64,000 nt of DNA from Bog-756 sp963699055 (GTDB taxonomy: Bacteria; Actinomycetota; Acidimicrobiia; Acidimicrobiales; RAAP-2): positions 496,001-560,000 of the forward strand of contig CAVOTA010000002.1 of assembly GCA_963699055.1 (NCBI GenBank). Reading direction: 5' to 3'. Below, in pieces: positions 31,433 through 38,951 of this stretch. Each line of letters begins with the position of its first letter. Within the stretch, counting starts at the first letter, position 1. Made by a program: the position numbers and the translations under genes. The notes under the pieces were generated by a model that saw only the letters and a list, made by a program, of their open reading frames with translations, was not told the origin of the DNA and searched no databases.

Positions 31433-33691
31433 CTAGGGGGCCAGCGTGATCGAGAGCGACACGCTCGTGGTCAGCTTCACCTTCTTGGTGTGGTCGGTGA
31501 CGCTGACCGTGAAGGCGTAGGGCCCCAGGACCGGCGGGCTCTTCTTCGAGGACTTGACCGTCCCCGAGATCACGCCGGTGGAAGCGACGAGCTTGAGGCC
31601 CTTCGGCAGCGTTCCCGACGTGATCTTCCACTTGTAGGGCTGGACGCCGCCGGATGCGGACAGGCTGGCCGAATACGGCGTGCCGACCTGGGCGCCGGGC
31701 AGCGAGGTCGTGGTGATCTCGATGGCGACGACCGTGAGGGTGAAGGACTGCGACGCCCCCGCCCCGATGCCGTTGGTCGCCTTGAACGTCACCGTGAACG
31801 ATCCGGTGGCCGTCGGGGTGCCCGAGAGCACGCCGCTGGCGAAGGTGACGCCGGTCGGCAGTGCTCCCGACTCCGTGATGGTCGGTACCGGGCTCCCGCT
31901 GGCCGCCGGCGCGAAGGTACCGGCCACACCGGACACGAAGGTCGCCGAGGCGGCCGACGTGATCGCCGGTGCCGTGCCGTAGGCGAAGTGGTCGGCGACC
32001 GAGGTGGCCGACGTGCCGCCGACGGTGGTCACGGTGACGTCGACCGTGCCGGTGCCGGCCGGGGCCGTGGCGGTGATCGAGGTCGCCGTGTCCGTGGTGA
32101 TGGTCGCCGGGGTGGACCCGAAGTCGACGGCCGTGGCCCCCGACAGGTTCGCACCCGAGATGGTCACGCCGGTCCCGCCGGTGGTGGGACCAGCCGCCGG
32201 GGCGATGCCCGAGACGGCCGGGGCGGCCACGTAGGTGAACTGGTCGGCCGCGGACGTGGTCGACGTGCCGTCCGGGGTGGTCACGGTGACGTCGACCGTG
32301 CCGCTTCCGGCCGGGGCCGTGGCGGTGATCGAGGTCGCCGTGTCCGTGGTGACGGTCGCCGGGGTGGACCCGAAGTCGACGGCCGTGGCCCCCGACAGGT
32401 TCGTACCCGAGATGGTCACGCCGGTCCCGCCGGTGGTCGGACCGGCCGCCGGGGCGATGCCGGTGACCACCGGGGCCAGACCGTAGGTGAAGAGGTCGGC
32501 GGGCGAGGTGGCCGACGTGCCACCGACGGTGGCCACGGTGACGTCGACCGCACCGGATCCGGCCGGCGACACGGCGGTGATCGAGGTCGCCGTGTCGGCG
32601 GTGACGGTCGCCGGGGTGGACCCGAAGTCGACGGCCGTGGCCCCCGACAGGTTCGTGCCGCTGATGGTCACGCTGGTCCCGCCGGTGGTCGCTCCGAGCG
32701 TCGGGGCGATGCCGGTGACGGTCGGGGCGGCCACGAAGGTGTACAGGTCGGCGGCCGAGGTCGCCGACGTGCCCCCCGCAGTGGTCACCGTCACGTCGAC
32801 CGGGCCGGAGCCGGCCGGGGCCGTGGCGCTGATCGAGGTCGCCGTGTCGGCGGTGACGGTCGCCGGGGTGGACCCGAAGTCGACGGCCGTGGCTCCCGAC
32901 AGGTTCGTGCCGCTGATGGTCACGCTCGTCCCGCCGGTCGCGGGACCGGCGGTCGGGGCGATGCCGGTGACGGTCGGGGCGGCCACGAAGGTGTACTGAT
33001 CAGCGGACGAGGTCGCCGACGTACCGTTGGCCGTGGTCACGGTGACGTCGACCGTGCCGGTGCCGGCCGGGGCCGTGGCGGTGATCGAGGTCGCCGTGTC
33101 GGCGGTGACGGTCGCCGGGGTGGACCCGAAGTCGACGGCCGTGGCCCCCGACAGGTTCGTGCCGCTGATGGTCACGCTGTTTCCGCCCGCAGACGGGCCG
33201 GCCGACGGTGCGACGGCGGTGACGGACGGGTTCGGGGCCACCACGGTGAGCGTGAAGCTCTGGGTGGCGTTGGCCAGCACCCCGTTGTGCGCCGTGAGGG
33301 CGATGGGGAACGTACCGGTCACCGTGGGCGTGCCGGTGAGGGATCCACCGGTGAAGCTCACGCCCCCCGGCAGGATGCCGGACTCGGTGACGGTCGGGGT
33401 GGGGCTGCCCGAGGTCGTGGGCGTGAACGTGTTCGCCGAGCCCTCGACGAACGTCGTGCTCGACGCCGAGGTGAAGGCCGCCGGCGAACTGCCGCTCGGC
33501 CCGGGCACCGCCGCCCAGGTGAACCCGTTCGGGTCAACGGAGTTGGCGCTGAAGGTCACCTCGGTGTTCCAGTTGTCGGCCAGCACGCCGTGGGTGTTGG
33601 CGCAGGCCAGGCCCGCCTCCCACACGCCGCTCGCCGTGGAGCCGGAGCCGGTGTAGAGCAGCTGGGAGAGCGTCACCCCGTCGTCGGCCAC
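31433..33691 (-). CDS. Surface protein E, main part: end of shared domain, Ig-like domains, five TIG repeats
   Basis: A frame of about 752 residues that starts inside the shared domain (GVTLSQLLYTGSGSTASGVW, LACANTHGVLADNWNTEVTF). It then contains a putative-Ig domain (SPTPTVTESGILPGGVSFTG), five TIG repeats of about 252 bases each (VAPSAGPSAGGNSVTISGTN and similar), a second putative-Ig domain and a third one at the C-terminus (ASGGVQPYKWKITSGTLPKG) that is nearly the same as the end of protein D. No anchor is visible. The ATG at 33691 is simply the first in frame; the real start should be near 34175, but the sequence between is broken by several indels. E therefore looks like D with seven extra Ig-type domains inserted. 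Confidence 0.7.
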   Translation of the reverse strand: MADDGVTLSQLLYTGSGSTASGVWEAGLACANTHGVLADNWNTEVTFSANSVDPNGFTWAAVPGPSGSSPAAFTSASSTTFVEGSANTFTPTTSGSPTPTVTESGILPGGVSFTGGSLTGTPTVTGTFPIALTAHNGVLANATQSFTLTVVAPNPSVTAVAPSAGPSAGGNSVTISGTNLSGATAVDFGSTPATVTADTATSITATAPAGTGTVDVTVTTANGTSATSSADQYTFVAAPTVTGIAPTAGPATGGTSVTISGTNLSGATAVDFGSTPATVTADTATSISATAPAGSGPVDVTVTTAGGTSATSAADLYTFVAAPTVTGIAPTLGATTGGTSVTISGTNLSGATAVDFGSTPATVTADTATSITAVSPAGSGAVDVTVATVGGTSATSPADLFTYGLAPVVTGIAPAAGPTTGGTGVTISGTNLSGATAVDFGSTPATVTTDTATSITATAPAGSGTVDVTVTTPDGTSTTSAADQFTYVAAPAVSGIAPAAGPTTGGTGVTISGANLSGATAVDFGSTPATITTDTATSITATAPAGTGTVDVTVTTVGGTSATSVADHFAYGTAPAITSAASATFVSGVAGTFAPAASGSPVPTITESGALPTGVTFASGVLSGTPTATGSFTVTFKATNGIGAGASQSFTLTVVAIEITTTSLPGAQVGTPYSASLSASGGVQPYKWKITSGTLPKGLKLVASTGVISGTVKSSKKSPPVLGPYAFTVSVTDHTKKVKLTTSVSLSITLAP

Positions 33692-34175
33692 CAGCGGGCC
33701 CCACTGGAAGTTGTTGGGGATCGCGACGATCTGGCCGGTCCCGATGGCGGTGTCGACCGGCCCGTAGTACGTGCCGATGTTGTCGACGAGTCCGTAGCCG
33801 GTCGACGGGAAGCGCCTCGAAGGTCACCCCCGACAGACGACGTCCCCTTGGGGACGAGGTAGCTGTAGACGTGGTAGCCGTTGGTCGCCGTGTCACCGTC
33901 GCACGCCGCCTGGGCGGGAAGACGACATGGTGAACGACGTCGTCGACGCACCGGAGGTGACGGGCGGTAGGTCTGACGGGCGTTGGCGATGGTGGCGATC
34001 CCGTTCAGGGTGGAGGCACCGGCCGGGGTGGCCCCGGCGAGCGCCAGGGTTCCCTTCCGGTCAGTGCTGGCGCGAGTAGGGCGGTGAGCCCGAGCGCGCG
34101 GGCCGTGCCCCCGGTGCCCCGGATCCGTTCGGACCCGGGCCCCGGAGCGCTGGTGATCGCTCGGTTGTTGTGCAT
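33692..34175 (-). pseudogene. Broken N-terminus of surface protein E
   Basis: An ATG at 34175 with a good GAGGAAC ribosome site opens MHNNRAITSAPGPGSERI, then GLTALLAPALTG where the signal peptide should be. It runs into a stop near 34014. Fragments of the expected sequence occur in different frames: LALAGATPAGAS-like, then LPAQAACDGDTATNGYHVYS with YLVPKGTS, then VDNIGTYYGPVDTA-like. Comparison with the same region of gene D indicates at least four single-base length changes, near 33815, 33920, 33970 and 34060. As read, no intact protein E could be made and exported. Confidence 0.7.
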
Positions 34176-34221
34176 GGATGTCGTTCCTCGTGTCTGGGTG
34201 TGCGGAATGGGTGGTCGTTCG

Positions 34222-35538
34222 GTCAGGTCTGCTGATCGGCGGCGATCAGCTGTTGCCGGTGGTGGTCGTCGATCCGCAGGTGCCCTCGGCGGACACCAGG
34301 CTGTCGAACCCGAACGGGTTCACGATCCCCTGCTCGGTGCTGTTGCACAGCGAGGCCGAGCTGCCGACGAAGAGGCTGACCAGGGCGGCGTCCTTGGTGA
34401 AGCCGGTGATCTTCGCCGTCGGGAGGACCGTGTAGACGTTGTAGCCGTACTGGGACGACTGGTAGTAGGTCGTGTTGGGCACCTCGGAGGGCGCCGTGCC
34501 CGTGTAGGGCTTGCCCAGCGCGTCGATGGCGGCCAGGTCCACCCCGCCGGCCCGGGCCGACGACGAGCGGTCCACGCCCACACCGTTGGCCTGTCCGATC
34601 CAGCTACCCGACGAGATCGGGATCACCGCGTCCGACCCGGACGGAAGCGTCGAGGCGAAGGTGTAGAAGTTGTCACCGCTGTTCTGCTGGATGTTGTTGC
34701 AGCCGGCGGCGTTGGCCGCCGTGTTGGCCGTCGAGTCCGACACGCCGATGGCCGACTCCAGGTTGGACCGGGGGGTCGAGCCCGAGATGGTCAGGCAGGC
34801 GTACACGGTGTCGCCGTTGATCGTCGCGGTGCCCGTCGACGACGAGTACAGGGCGGTCAGCTCGGCCGTGGTCAGGCTGGCCAGGTGGCCGGTGCCGTGG
34901 TCGTACTCGAGCACGCCGAGGGCGTCACGGGCGAAGGGCACGAAGGTCAGCGTGGTCCCCGACGACTTGGGGCCACGGGCGGCCCGGGCGAAGTCGATCT
35001 GCCCGGTCACGTTGACGGGGCGCCGGTGCACGACGCCGACGAGTTCTCCCAGCCGGTGCCGTTGACGGCGGCCAACAGGGCGGCGATGCCCGTCGTGGTG
35101 GAGTTCGGCCGGTCGAAGGACGGGCCGCCCAGCTTGGTGGTGATGCACCCGGGGTTCAGCGTGGTGCCCCCTGCCGGCGCGGCGTCGAACGAGTCGATGG
35201 TCTTGGAGTTGGTGGCGCCCGACGAGGCCAGCGGCAGGTAGAAGTGCGTGGTGGCAGGCCGGCGGGGCCGGCGAGGCGCCGGAAAGGCCGGCATAGACGT
35301 CCTGGGTCACGTCGGCGCCCACGCCCGCATAGGCGGAGACGAACGACGGGTCGGCCTGGGCCGAGGTGCCCATGGCGGTCAGGGTGGCCAGTCCGGCGGT
35401 GCCGGACACGACGGCGACGGCGGTGGCCACGCGGATGCTCCGGAGGCGGATGAACGAACGCAATGCAGGCTCCTTGTTCGGCGTCGGACGGTCGACCCAG
35501 CGGGGCCCCTACCCATACCCGACTTTTCCTAGTGGAAT
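34222..35538 (-). repeat. Duplicated segment, copy 2 (PBP2 and promoter)
   Basis: The partner of 29941-31258, near-identical over about 1.3 kb. Each copy is followed on the minus strand by a gene for a shared-domain protein (E here, D for copy 1), so the duplication unit was probably PBP plus downstream surface protein. Confidence 0.9.
34246..35463 (-). CDS. Phosphate-binding-like secreted protein PBP2
   Basis: A 405-residue open frame for the second PstS-superfamily copy: TTG start at 35463 with AAGGAG upstream, signal peptide, SFVSAYAGVGADVTQDVYAG, LTFVPFARDALGVLEYDHGT, and an intact C-terminus GFTKDAALVSLFVGSSASLC. The frame is continuous only because two indels cancel: an extra base near 35255 (GTGGCAGGCC against GTGGAGGCC in copy 1) and a missing one near 35017. 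Between them about 80 residues are read out of frame (CHHALLPAAGLVGRHQLQDH where copy 1 has STTHFYLPLASSGATN). A protein with that segment scrambled would probably not bind ligand. It has its own promoter and is followed by E. Confidence 0.78.
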   Translation of the reverse strand: MRSFIRLRSIRVATAVAVVSGTAGLATLTAMGTSAQADPSFVSAYAGVGADVTQDVYAGLSGASPAPPACHHALLPAAGLVGRHQLQDHRLVRRRAGRGHHAEPRVHHHQAGRPVLRPAELHHDGHRRPVGRRQRHRLGELVGVVHRRPVNVTGQIDFARAARGPKSSGTTLTFVPFARDALGVLEYDHGTGHLASLTTAELTALYSSSTGTATINGDTVYACLTISGSTPRSNLESAIGVSDSTANTAANAAGCNNIQQNSGDNFYTFASTLPSGSDAVIPISSGSWIGQANGVGVDRSSSARAGGVDLAAIDALGKPYTGTAPSEVPNTTYYQSSQYGYNVYTVLPTAKITGFTKDAALVSLFVGSSASLCNSTEQGIVNPFGFDSLVSAEGTCGSTTTTGNS

Positions 35539-35571
35539 TGCTAGAATAAGGAAGCCGACCATTCCTGTCAA
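35526..35571 (-). promoter_or_regulatory. Promoter and putative operator of PBP2
   Basis: On the minus strand TTGACA (35571-35566) and TATTCT (35548-35543) are 17 bases apart, the best sigma70 match in this window. CACTAGGAA (35534-35526), within TTCCACTAGGAA, follows eight bases after the -10 box. The leader to the TTG start is about 70 bases and includes GGGTATGGGTAGGGGC, which is conserved in copy 1. Confidence 0.7.
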
Positions 35572-35718
35572 CAATCGATGGCAAGAATTCCCGTCGCCGG
35601 CCGGATCGGTGGGCGGGTCGCGACGGTACGTGGCGGCGTGGCGGCCCGACGGCGCAGGCGCGGCGGCCGGGCGACGGAGGATCGGCGCCGGCTGCTCGGA
35701 CCCGGCCCGGTCGCGGCG

Positions 35719-36624
35719 CTACGCGCGGATGAAGGCGTCCAGGATGTCGACGAGCTCGTCCGGCGCGTCCTCCTGGATGAAGTGGTTCGGTCCCTCCAGC
35801 ACCACGTGGGGCTGGCCCTGGGCGCCGGGGATGCGGCGCTGGAACTGCCGGTGGGCGCCGGGGGCGAAGGCGATCGGGTCCTGGTCGCCGAACACGGTGA
35901 GGAACGGCTTCTCCCACTGCTCCAGGTACGCCCACGTGGCACGCGCCATCGGCACGCCCGGGTTGTCCGGCTGCAGCGGGATCAGCAGGGGGAAGCGCTT
36001 GGGCGCCGCCTGGTACGAGCCGTCGGGGAAGGGCGCCTCGTAGGCGGCCACCTCCCCGGGTGACAGCTCGCGGGTGGTCCCGCCCTGGAGGAGCGCCCCG
36101 ACGGGCAGGACGTCCACCGACTGGCTGAAGGCCAGCCAGTCCTCCAGGAACTTGTTCATCCCCGTTCCTTCGGGCAGGCCCGTGTTGGAGGCGACGACCC
36201 GGTCGAAGCGCTCACCGTGGAGGGGCAGGAGGTTGAGCCCGGCCGTGCCGCCCCAGTCCTGGCAGAACAGCGTGATCCGCTCCAGCCCCTCCCCCACCAG
36301 CCACTGGCTCAGCCAGTCGACGTGGGCGGCCAGCGTGTAGTCGTCCTGGTCGGCGGGCTTGTCGGACCGGCCCATCCCCACCAGGTCGGGGGCGAGCACC
36401 CGGTGGCCACGGGCGACGAGGCCGGGCACCATCGACCGGTAGAGGTAGCACCACGACGGGTTGCCGTGCAGCAGGAGCACCGGGTCGGCGTGGCGCGGCC
36501 CCTCGTCGAGGAAGTGCATGCGCAGCACCGTCCCGTCGGCCGCCGTCACCTCGCGGTAGTGCGGGACGAACGGGAACCCGTCCAGGTCGGCGAAACGCTC
36601 GTCGGGGGTACGGAGCACTCGCAT
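35719..36624 (-). CDS. Haloalkane dehalogenase-like alpha/beta hydrolase
   Basis: A 301-residue alpha/beta hydrolase with the haloalkane dehalogenase layout: oxyanion motif HGNPSW (53-58), nucleophile Asp123 followed by halide-binding Trp124 in CQDWGGTAGLN, the acid Asp249 in FGDQDPI, and catalytic His281 in EGPNHFIQED. The position of the acid after strand 7 fits subfamily I (DhlA/DhmA type). It would convert haloalkanes to alcohols plus halide. The ATG at 36624 begins the region with family similarity; the frame stays open far upstream as a GC artefact. It is the last gene of a six-gene minus-strand group and starts six bases after the DUF1330-like gene. Confidence 0.88.
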   Translation of the reverse strand: MRVLRTPDERFADLDGFPFVPHYREVTAADGTVLRMHFLDEGPRHADPVLLLHGNPSWCYLYRSMVPGLVARGHRVLAPDLVGMGRSDKPADQDDYTLAAHVDWLSQWLVGEGLERITLFCQDWGGTAGLNLLPLHGERFDRVVASNTGLPEGTGMNKFLEDWLAFSQSVDVLPVGALLQGGTTRELSPGEVAAYEAPFPDGSYQAAPKRFPLLIPLQPDNPGVPMARATWAYLEQWEKPFLTVFGDQDPIAFAPGAHRQFQRRIPGAQGQPHVVLEGPNHFIQEDAPDELVDILDAFIRA

Positions 36625-36629
36625 GGCGC

Positions 36630-37334
36630 TCACGCCCCGGCCGTCACGACGGATCCGATCAGGTCCTCGATCTGCGGGGTGACCACCACGACGACCTGCT
36701 CGGCCACGCCGGCGGTGTCGACCAGCAGCGGCAGGACGGCGTCGTCCACCCGGTCGAACCGGACGTCGTCCCATCGTCTCCCGTCCCCCAGGATCACTCC
36801 GTCCACGTGGAAGTGCGCCACGGGCACGACACCGGCGGGGTCCGGTCCCGGGGAGGCACCGTCGGCGAACCGGCGCACCCGCAGCACCACCGGGCCGCGG
36901 CCCGCCTCCGACGGCTCGGCCACCGACGTCGGCACGCACCCCATCACGATGGTGGTCTCCATGCCGGCCTGCTTGTGCACGTACTGCTTCTGGAAGTCGT
37001 CCCGGTTCTGCATGGCGAAGAACGACGCCCGGCTCGGGTACCGCACGACGCCCACCCGCTCCCACGCCACGTCGTCGGTCAGCTGCGCGGTCACGTCCCC
37101 GAAGAGCGGCACGGTGGCGCCCAGGTCGGCCAGGACCGCGGTCGGTGCGTAGACGTCGTCGGCCTCCTTGCCCGAGATGGCCGGCCCGTCGGTGTCGCCG
37201 TAGTCGGCGACCGCCTTGTACTTCATGAGGTTGAGCATCCACACCGCCCGGTCCTCCTCCGGCGCCAGGTGGAGCCAGCGGCCGGCGGTGTCGGTGTCGA
37301 TGGTGCCGAAGGGGTATTCCAGGCCGTTCGCCAT
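36630..37334 (-). CDS. DUF1330-like dimeric alpha/beta-barrel protein
   Basis: A 234-residue protein whose middle (VWMLNLMKYKAVADYG, then ERVGVVRYPSRASFFAMQNR and YVHKQAGMETTIVMGC) matches the DUF1330 ferredoxin-like fold that forms dimeric barrels. A second half (VLRVRRFADG, VAHFHVDGVILGDG) looks like a repeated barrel unit. Such proteins are often small accessory enzymes or ligand-binding proteins in degradation operons. The ATG at 37334 follows AAAGGACGACC. It lies between the TetR regulator and the haloalkane dehalogenase, and probably belongs to the same operon. A precise reaction cannot be assigned. Confidence 0.75.
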   Translation of the reverse strand: MANGLEYPFGTIDTDTAGRWLHLAPEEDRAVWMLNLMKYKAVADYGDTDGPAISGKEADDVYAPTAVLADLGATVPLFGDVTAQLTDDVAWERVGVVRYPSRASFFAMQNRDDFQKQYVHKQAGMETTIVMGCVPTSVAEPSEAGRGPVVLRVRRFADGASPGPDPAGVVPVAHFHVDGVILGDGRRWDDVRFDRVDDAVLPLLVDTAGVAEQVVVVVTPQIEDLIGSVVTAGA

Positions 37335-37399
37335 CGGTGGTCGTCCTTTCGTCGGGGTCCCCGGGCCCGGACGGGCACGGGGTCAGGGGTCGGTACGGG

Positions 37400-37987
37400 T
37401 CAGGGTGCGAGCAGGGCCTCGAGGGCGTCGACCAGCAGGGGCCGTGCCTCGGCCGGGGTGCGTCCGCCGTGGACCAGGTAGTGGTCGAGGGACTCGAACG
37501 CGCAGAGGGCGTCCACGGCGGCCAGCCGGGCGCGGTCGCGGGCTCCGTGGCCGGTGGCCAGCTCGGGCGCGAAGTGGCGCTCGATCTGGCCGCGCAGGAA
37601 CGCCCGCGAGGCGTCGAGGTCCTCGGCCACGATGGCGTCGAAGGTGGCTCGGAGCCGGGCGGCGCGCACGGTGGCCCCGACCTCGACCTGGAGTCGGAGC
37701 CGGCTGTCGACGAACCGGGCGATCCGTCCGGAACGGTCGCCCTCGCCGATGGCGGGGATCCGGAACAGGGGCGCACGCCGCTCGATGTTCCGGGCGATGG
37801 CGGCGCGGGTCAGGCTGTCGTGGTCGTCGAAGTACCGGTAGACCGACCGGACCGAGAGCCCGACCCGCAGGGCGACCTCCTCGGGGGCGGGGCTCAGGTT
37901 GTCCTCCGAGAACAGGTCGAGGACGGCGTCGAGCACGGCGGTGCGGTTCCGGTCGCGGATGGCCGAGCGCCCGTCGACCGCCGGCAC
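37400..37987 (-). CDS. TetR-family transcriptional regulator
   Basis: A protein of about 195 residues: N-terminal TetR HTH (AVLDAVLDLFSEDNLSPAPE, then EVALRVGLSVRSVYRYFDDH) and an all-helical ligand-binding domain (RIARFVDSRLRLQVEVGATV, AAVDALCAFESLDHYLVHGG). The start is uncertain. GTG at 37987 gives a short natural N-terminus (MPAVDGRSAIRDRN), while GTG at 38032 would add an Ala/Gly-rich stretch and begins just six bases from the SDR stop. It sits within the catabolic operon, so it may be autoregulated. The TGACAGAT repeats upstream of the first gene of the operon (40983-41007) are plausible operators. Confidence 0.87.
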   Translation of the reverse strand: MPAVDGRSAIRDRNRTAVLDAVLDLFSEDNLSPAPEEVALRVGLSVRSVYRYFDDHDSLTRAAIARNIERRAPLFRIPAIGEGDRSGRIARFVDSRLRLQVEVGATVRAARLRATFDAIVAEDLDASRAFLRGQIERHFAPELATGHGARDRARLAAVDALCAFESLDHYLVHGGRTPAEARPLLVDALEALLAP

Positions 37988-38037
37988 CGCCGGTGCCGCC
38001 GCCCCGCCCGCCGCTCCCGCCGCTGCCGCCACCGCGG

Positions 38038-38859
38038 TCAGGCCCCCGGACCGAACTTCGGGTTCTTGCCCTGCTCGAGCCGGCGGTTGCGGGCGTGCAC
38101 CCGGGCACGGGTCGACTGGTGGGTGAGGATCCAGAACTGGTCGGACCGCACGGCGTAGACGACGTCGGCGGCCAGGTCGGCCGGGGGAAGGGCCACGGTG
38201 CCCATCGCCTCGGCGATCTGGTCGATGGGGATCTGGGGAGGCGCCGGCATCCCGAGGGCGGCCGGTGCGTTGCGGGTGGCTTCGAAGATCCGGGTGTCGA
38301 CCAGTTCCGGGCACAGGCACGACACCCCGACGGGCGTGCCCTCCAACTCCATGGCCAGCGACTCCGACAGCCCGACCACGGCGTACTTGGTGGCGTGGTA
38401 CGACCCGAGCATCGGCGACGAGGTGAGTCCGGCCTCGGACGCCGTGTTGACCACATGCCCCTCCCCCTGTTCCAGCATGAGGGGCACGAAGGTGCTGACC
38501 CCGTACGCCGGCCCCAGCAGGTTGACGGCCACCACCCAGTCCCACACCTCGGGCTTGGTCTTGTGGTTCGGGCGCCCCGACGCCACGCCGGCGTTGTTGC
38601 ACAGCAGCTGCACCGAGCCGTAGGCGGCCAGCGCGGCGTCACGCAGGCCGGCGACCTGGTCGGCGTCGGACACGTCGCACACCACGGGCGTCACCGCGCC
38701 GCCGGCGGCGACGATGCGGGCGGCCTCGCGCTCCAGGGCCGGCTGCTCGATGTCGGCCATGACCACCCGCATCCCCTCGGTCAGGAACCGCTCGGACAGG
38801 GCGAGGCCGATGCCCGATGCCGCCCCGGTGACCACTGCCGTCCGTCCGTCCAACTCCAT
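38038..38859 (-). CDS. Short-chain dehydrogenase/reductase
   Basis: A 273-residue classical SDR: cofactor motif TGAASGIG near residue 11, the acidic residue of MADIEQP that favours NAD over NADP, CNNAGVASG, and the catalytic Ser, Tyr and Lys in NTASEAGLTSS and SYHATKYAVVG. C-terminal residues QGKNPKFGPGA are typical of actinobacterial members often linked to steroid or alcohol degradation. The ATG at 38859 starts MELDGRTAVVTG. It belongs to the minus-strand group with the luciferase-like enzyme (start side) and the TetR regulator (six bases downstream at the earliest start). Confidence 0.9.
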   Translation of the reverse strand: MELDGRTAVVTGAASGIGLALSERFLTEGMRVVMADIEQPALEREAARIVAAGGAVTPVVCDVSDADQVAGLRDAALAAYGSVQLLCNNAGVASGRPNHKTKPEVWDWVVAVNLLGPAYGVSTFVPLMLEQGEGHVVNTASEAGLTSSPMLGSYHATKYAVVGLSESLAMELEGTPVGVSCLCPELVDTRIFEATRNAPAALGMPAPPQIPIDQIAEAMGTVALPPADLAADVVYAVRSDQFWILTHQSTRARVHARNRRLEQGKNPKFGPGA

Positions 38860-38951
38860 CGCTGCGCTCCTCGTGTCGCTCGTCGTGTGTCGTGGATGTC
38901 GCTTGTGGTGTGTGGTGTGTCGCCGGACCTCCCCCGCGGGAGGCGGCCGGG

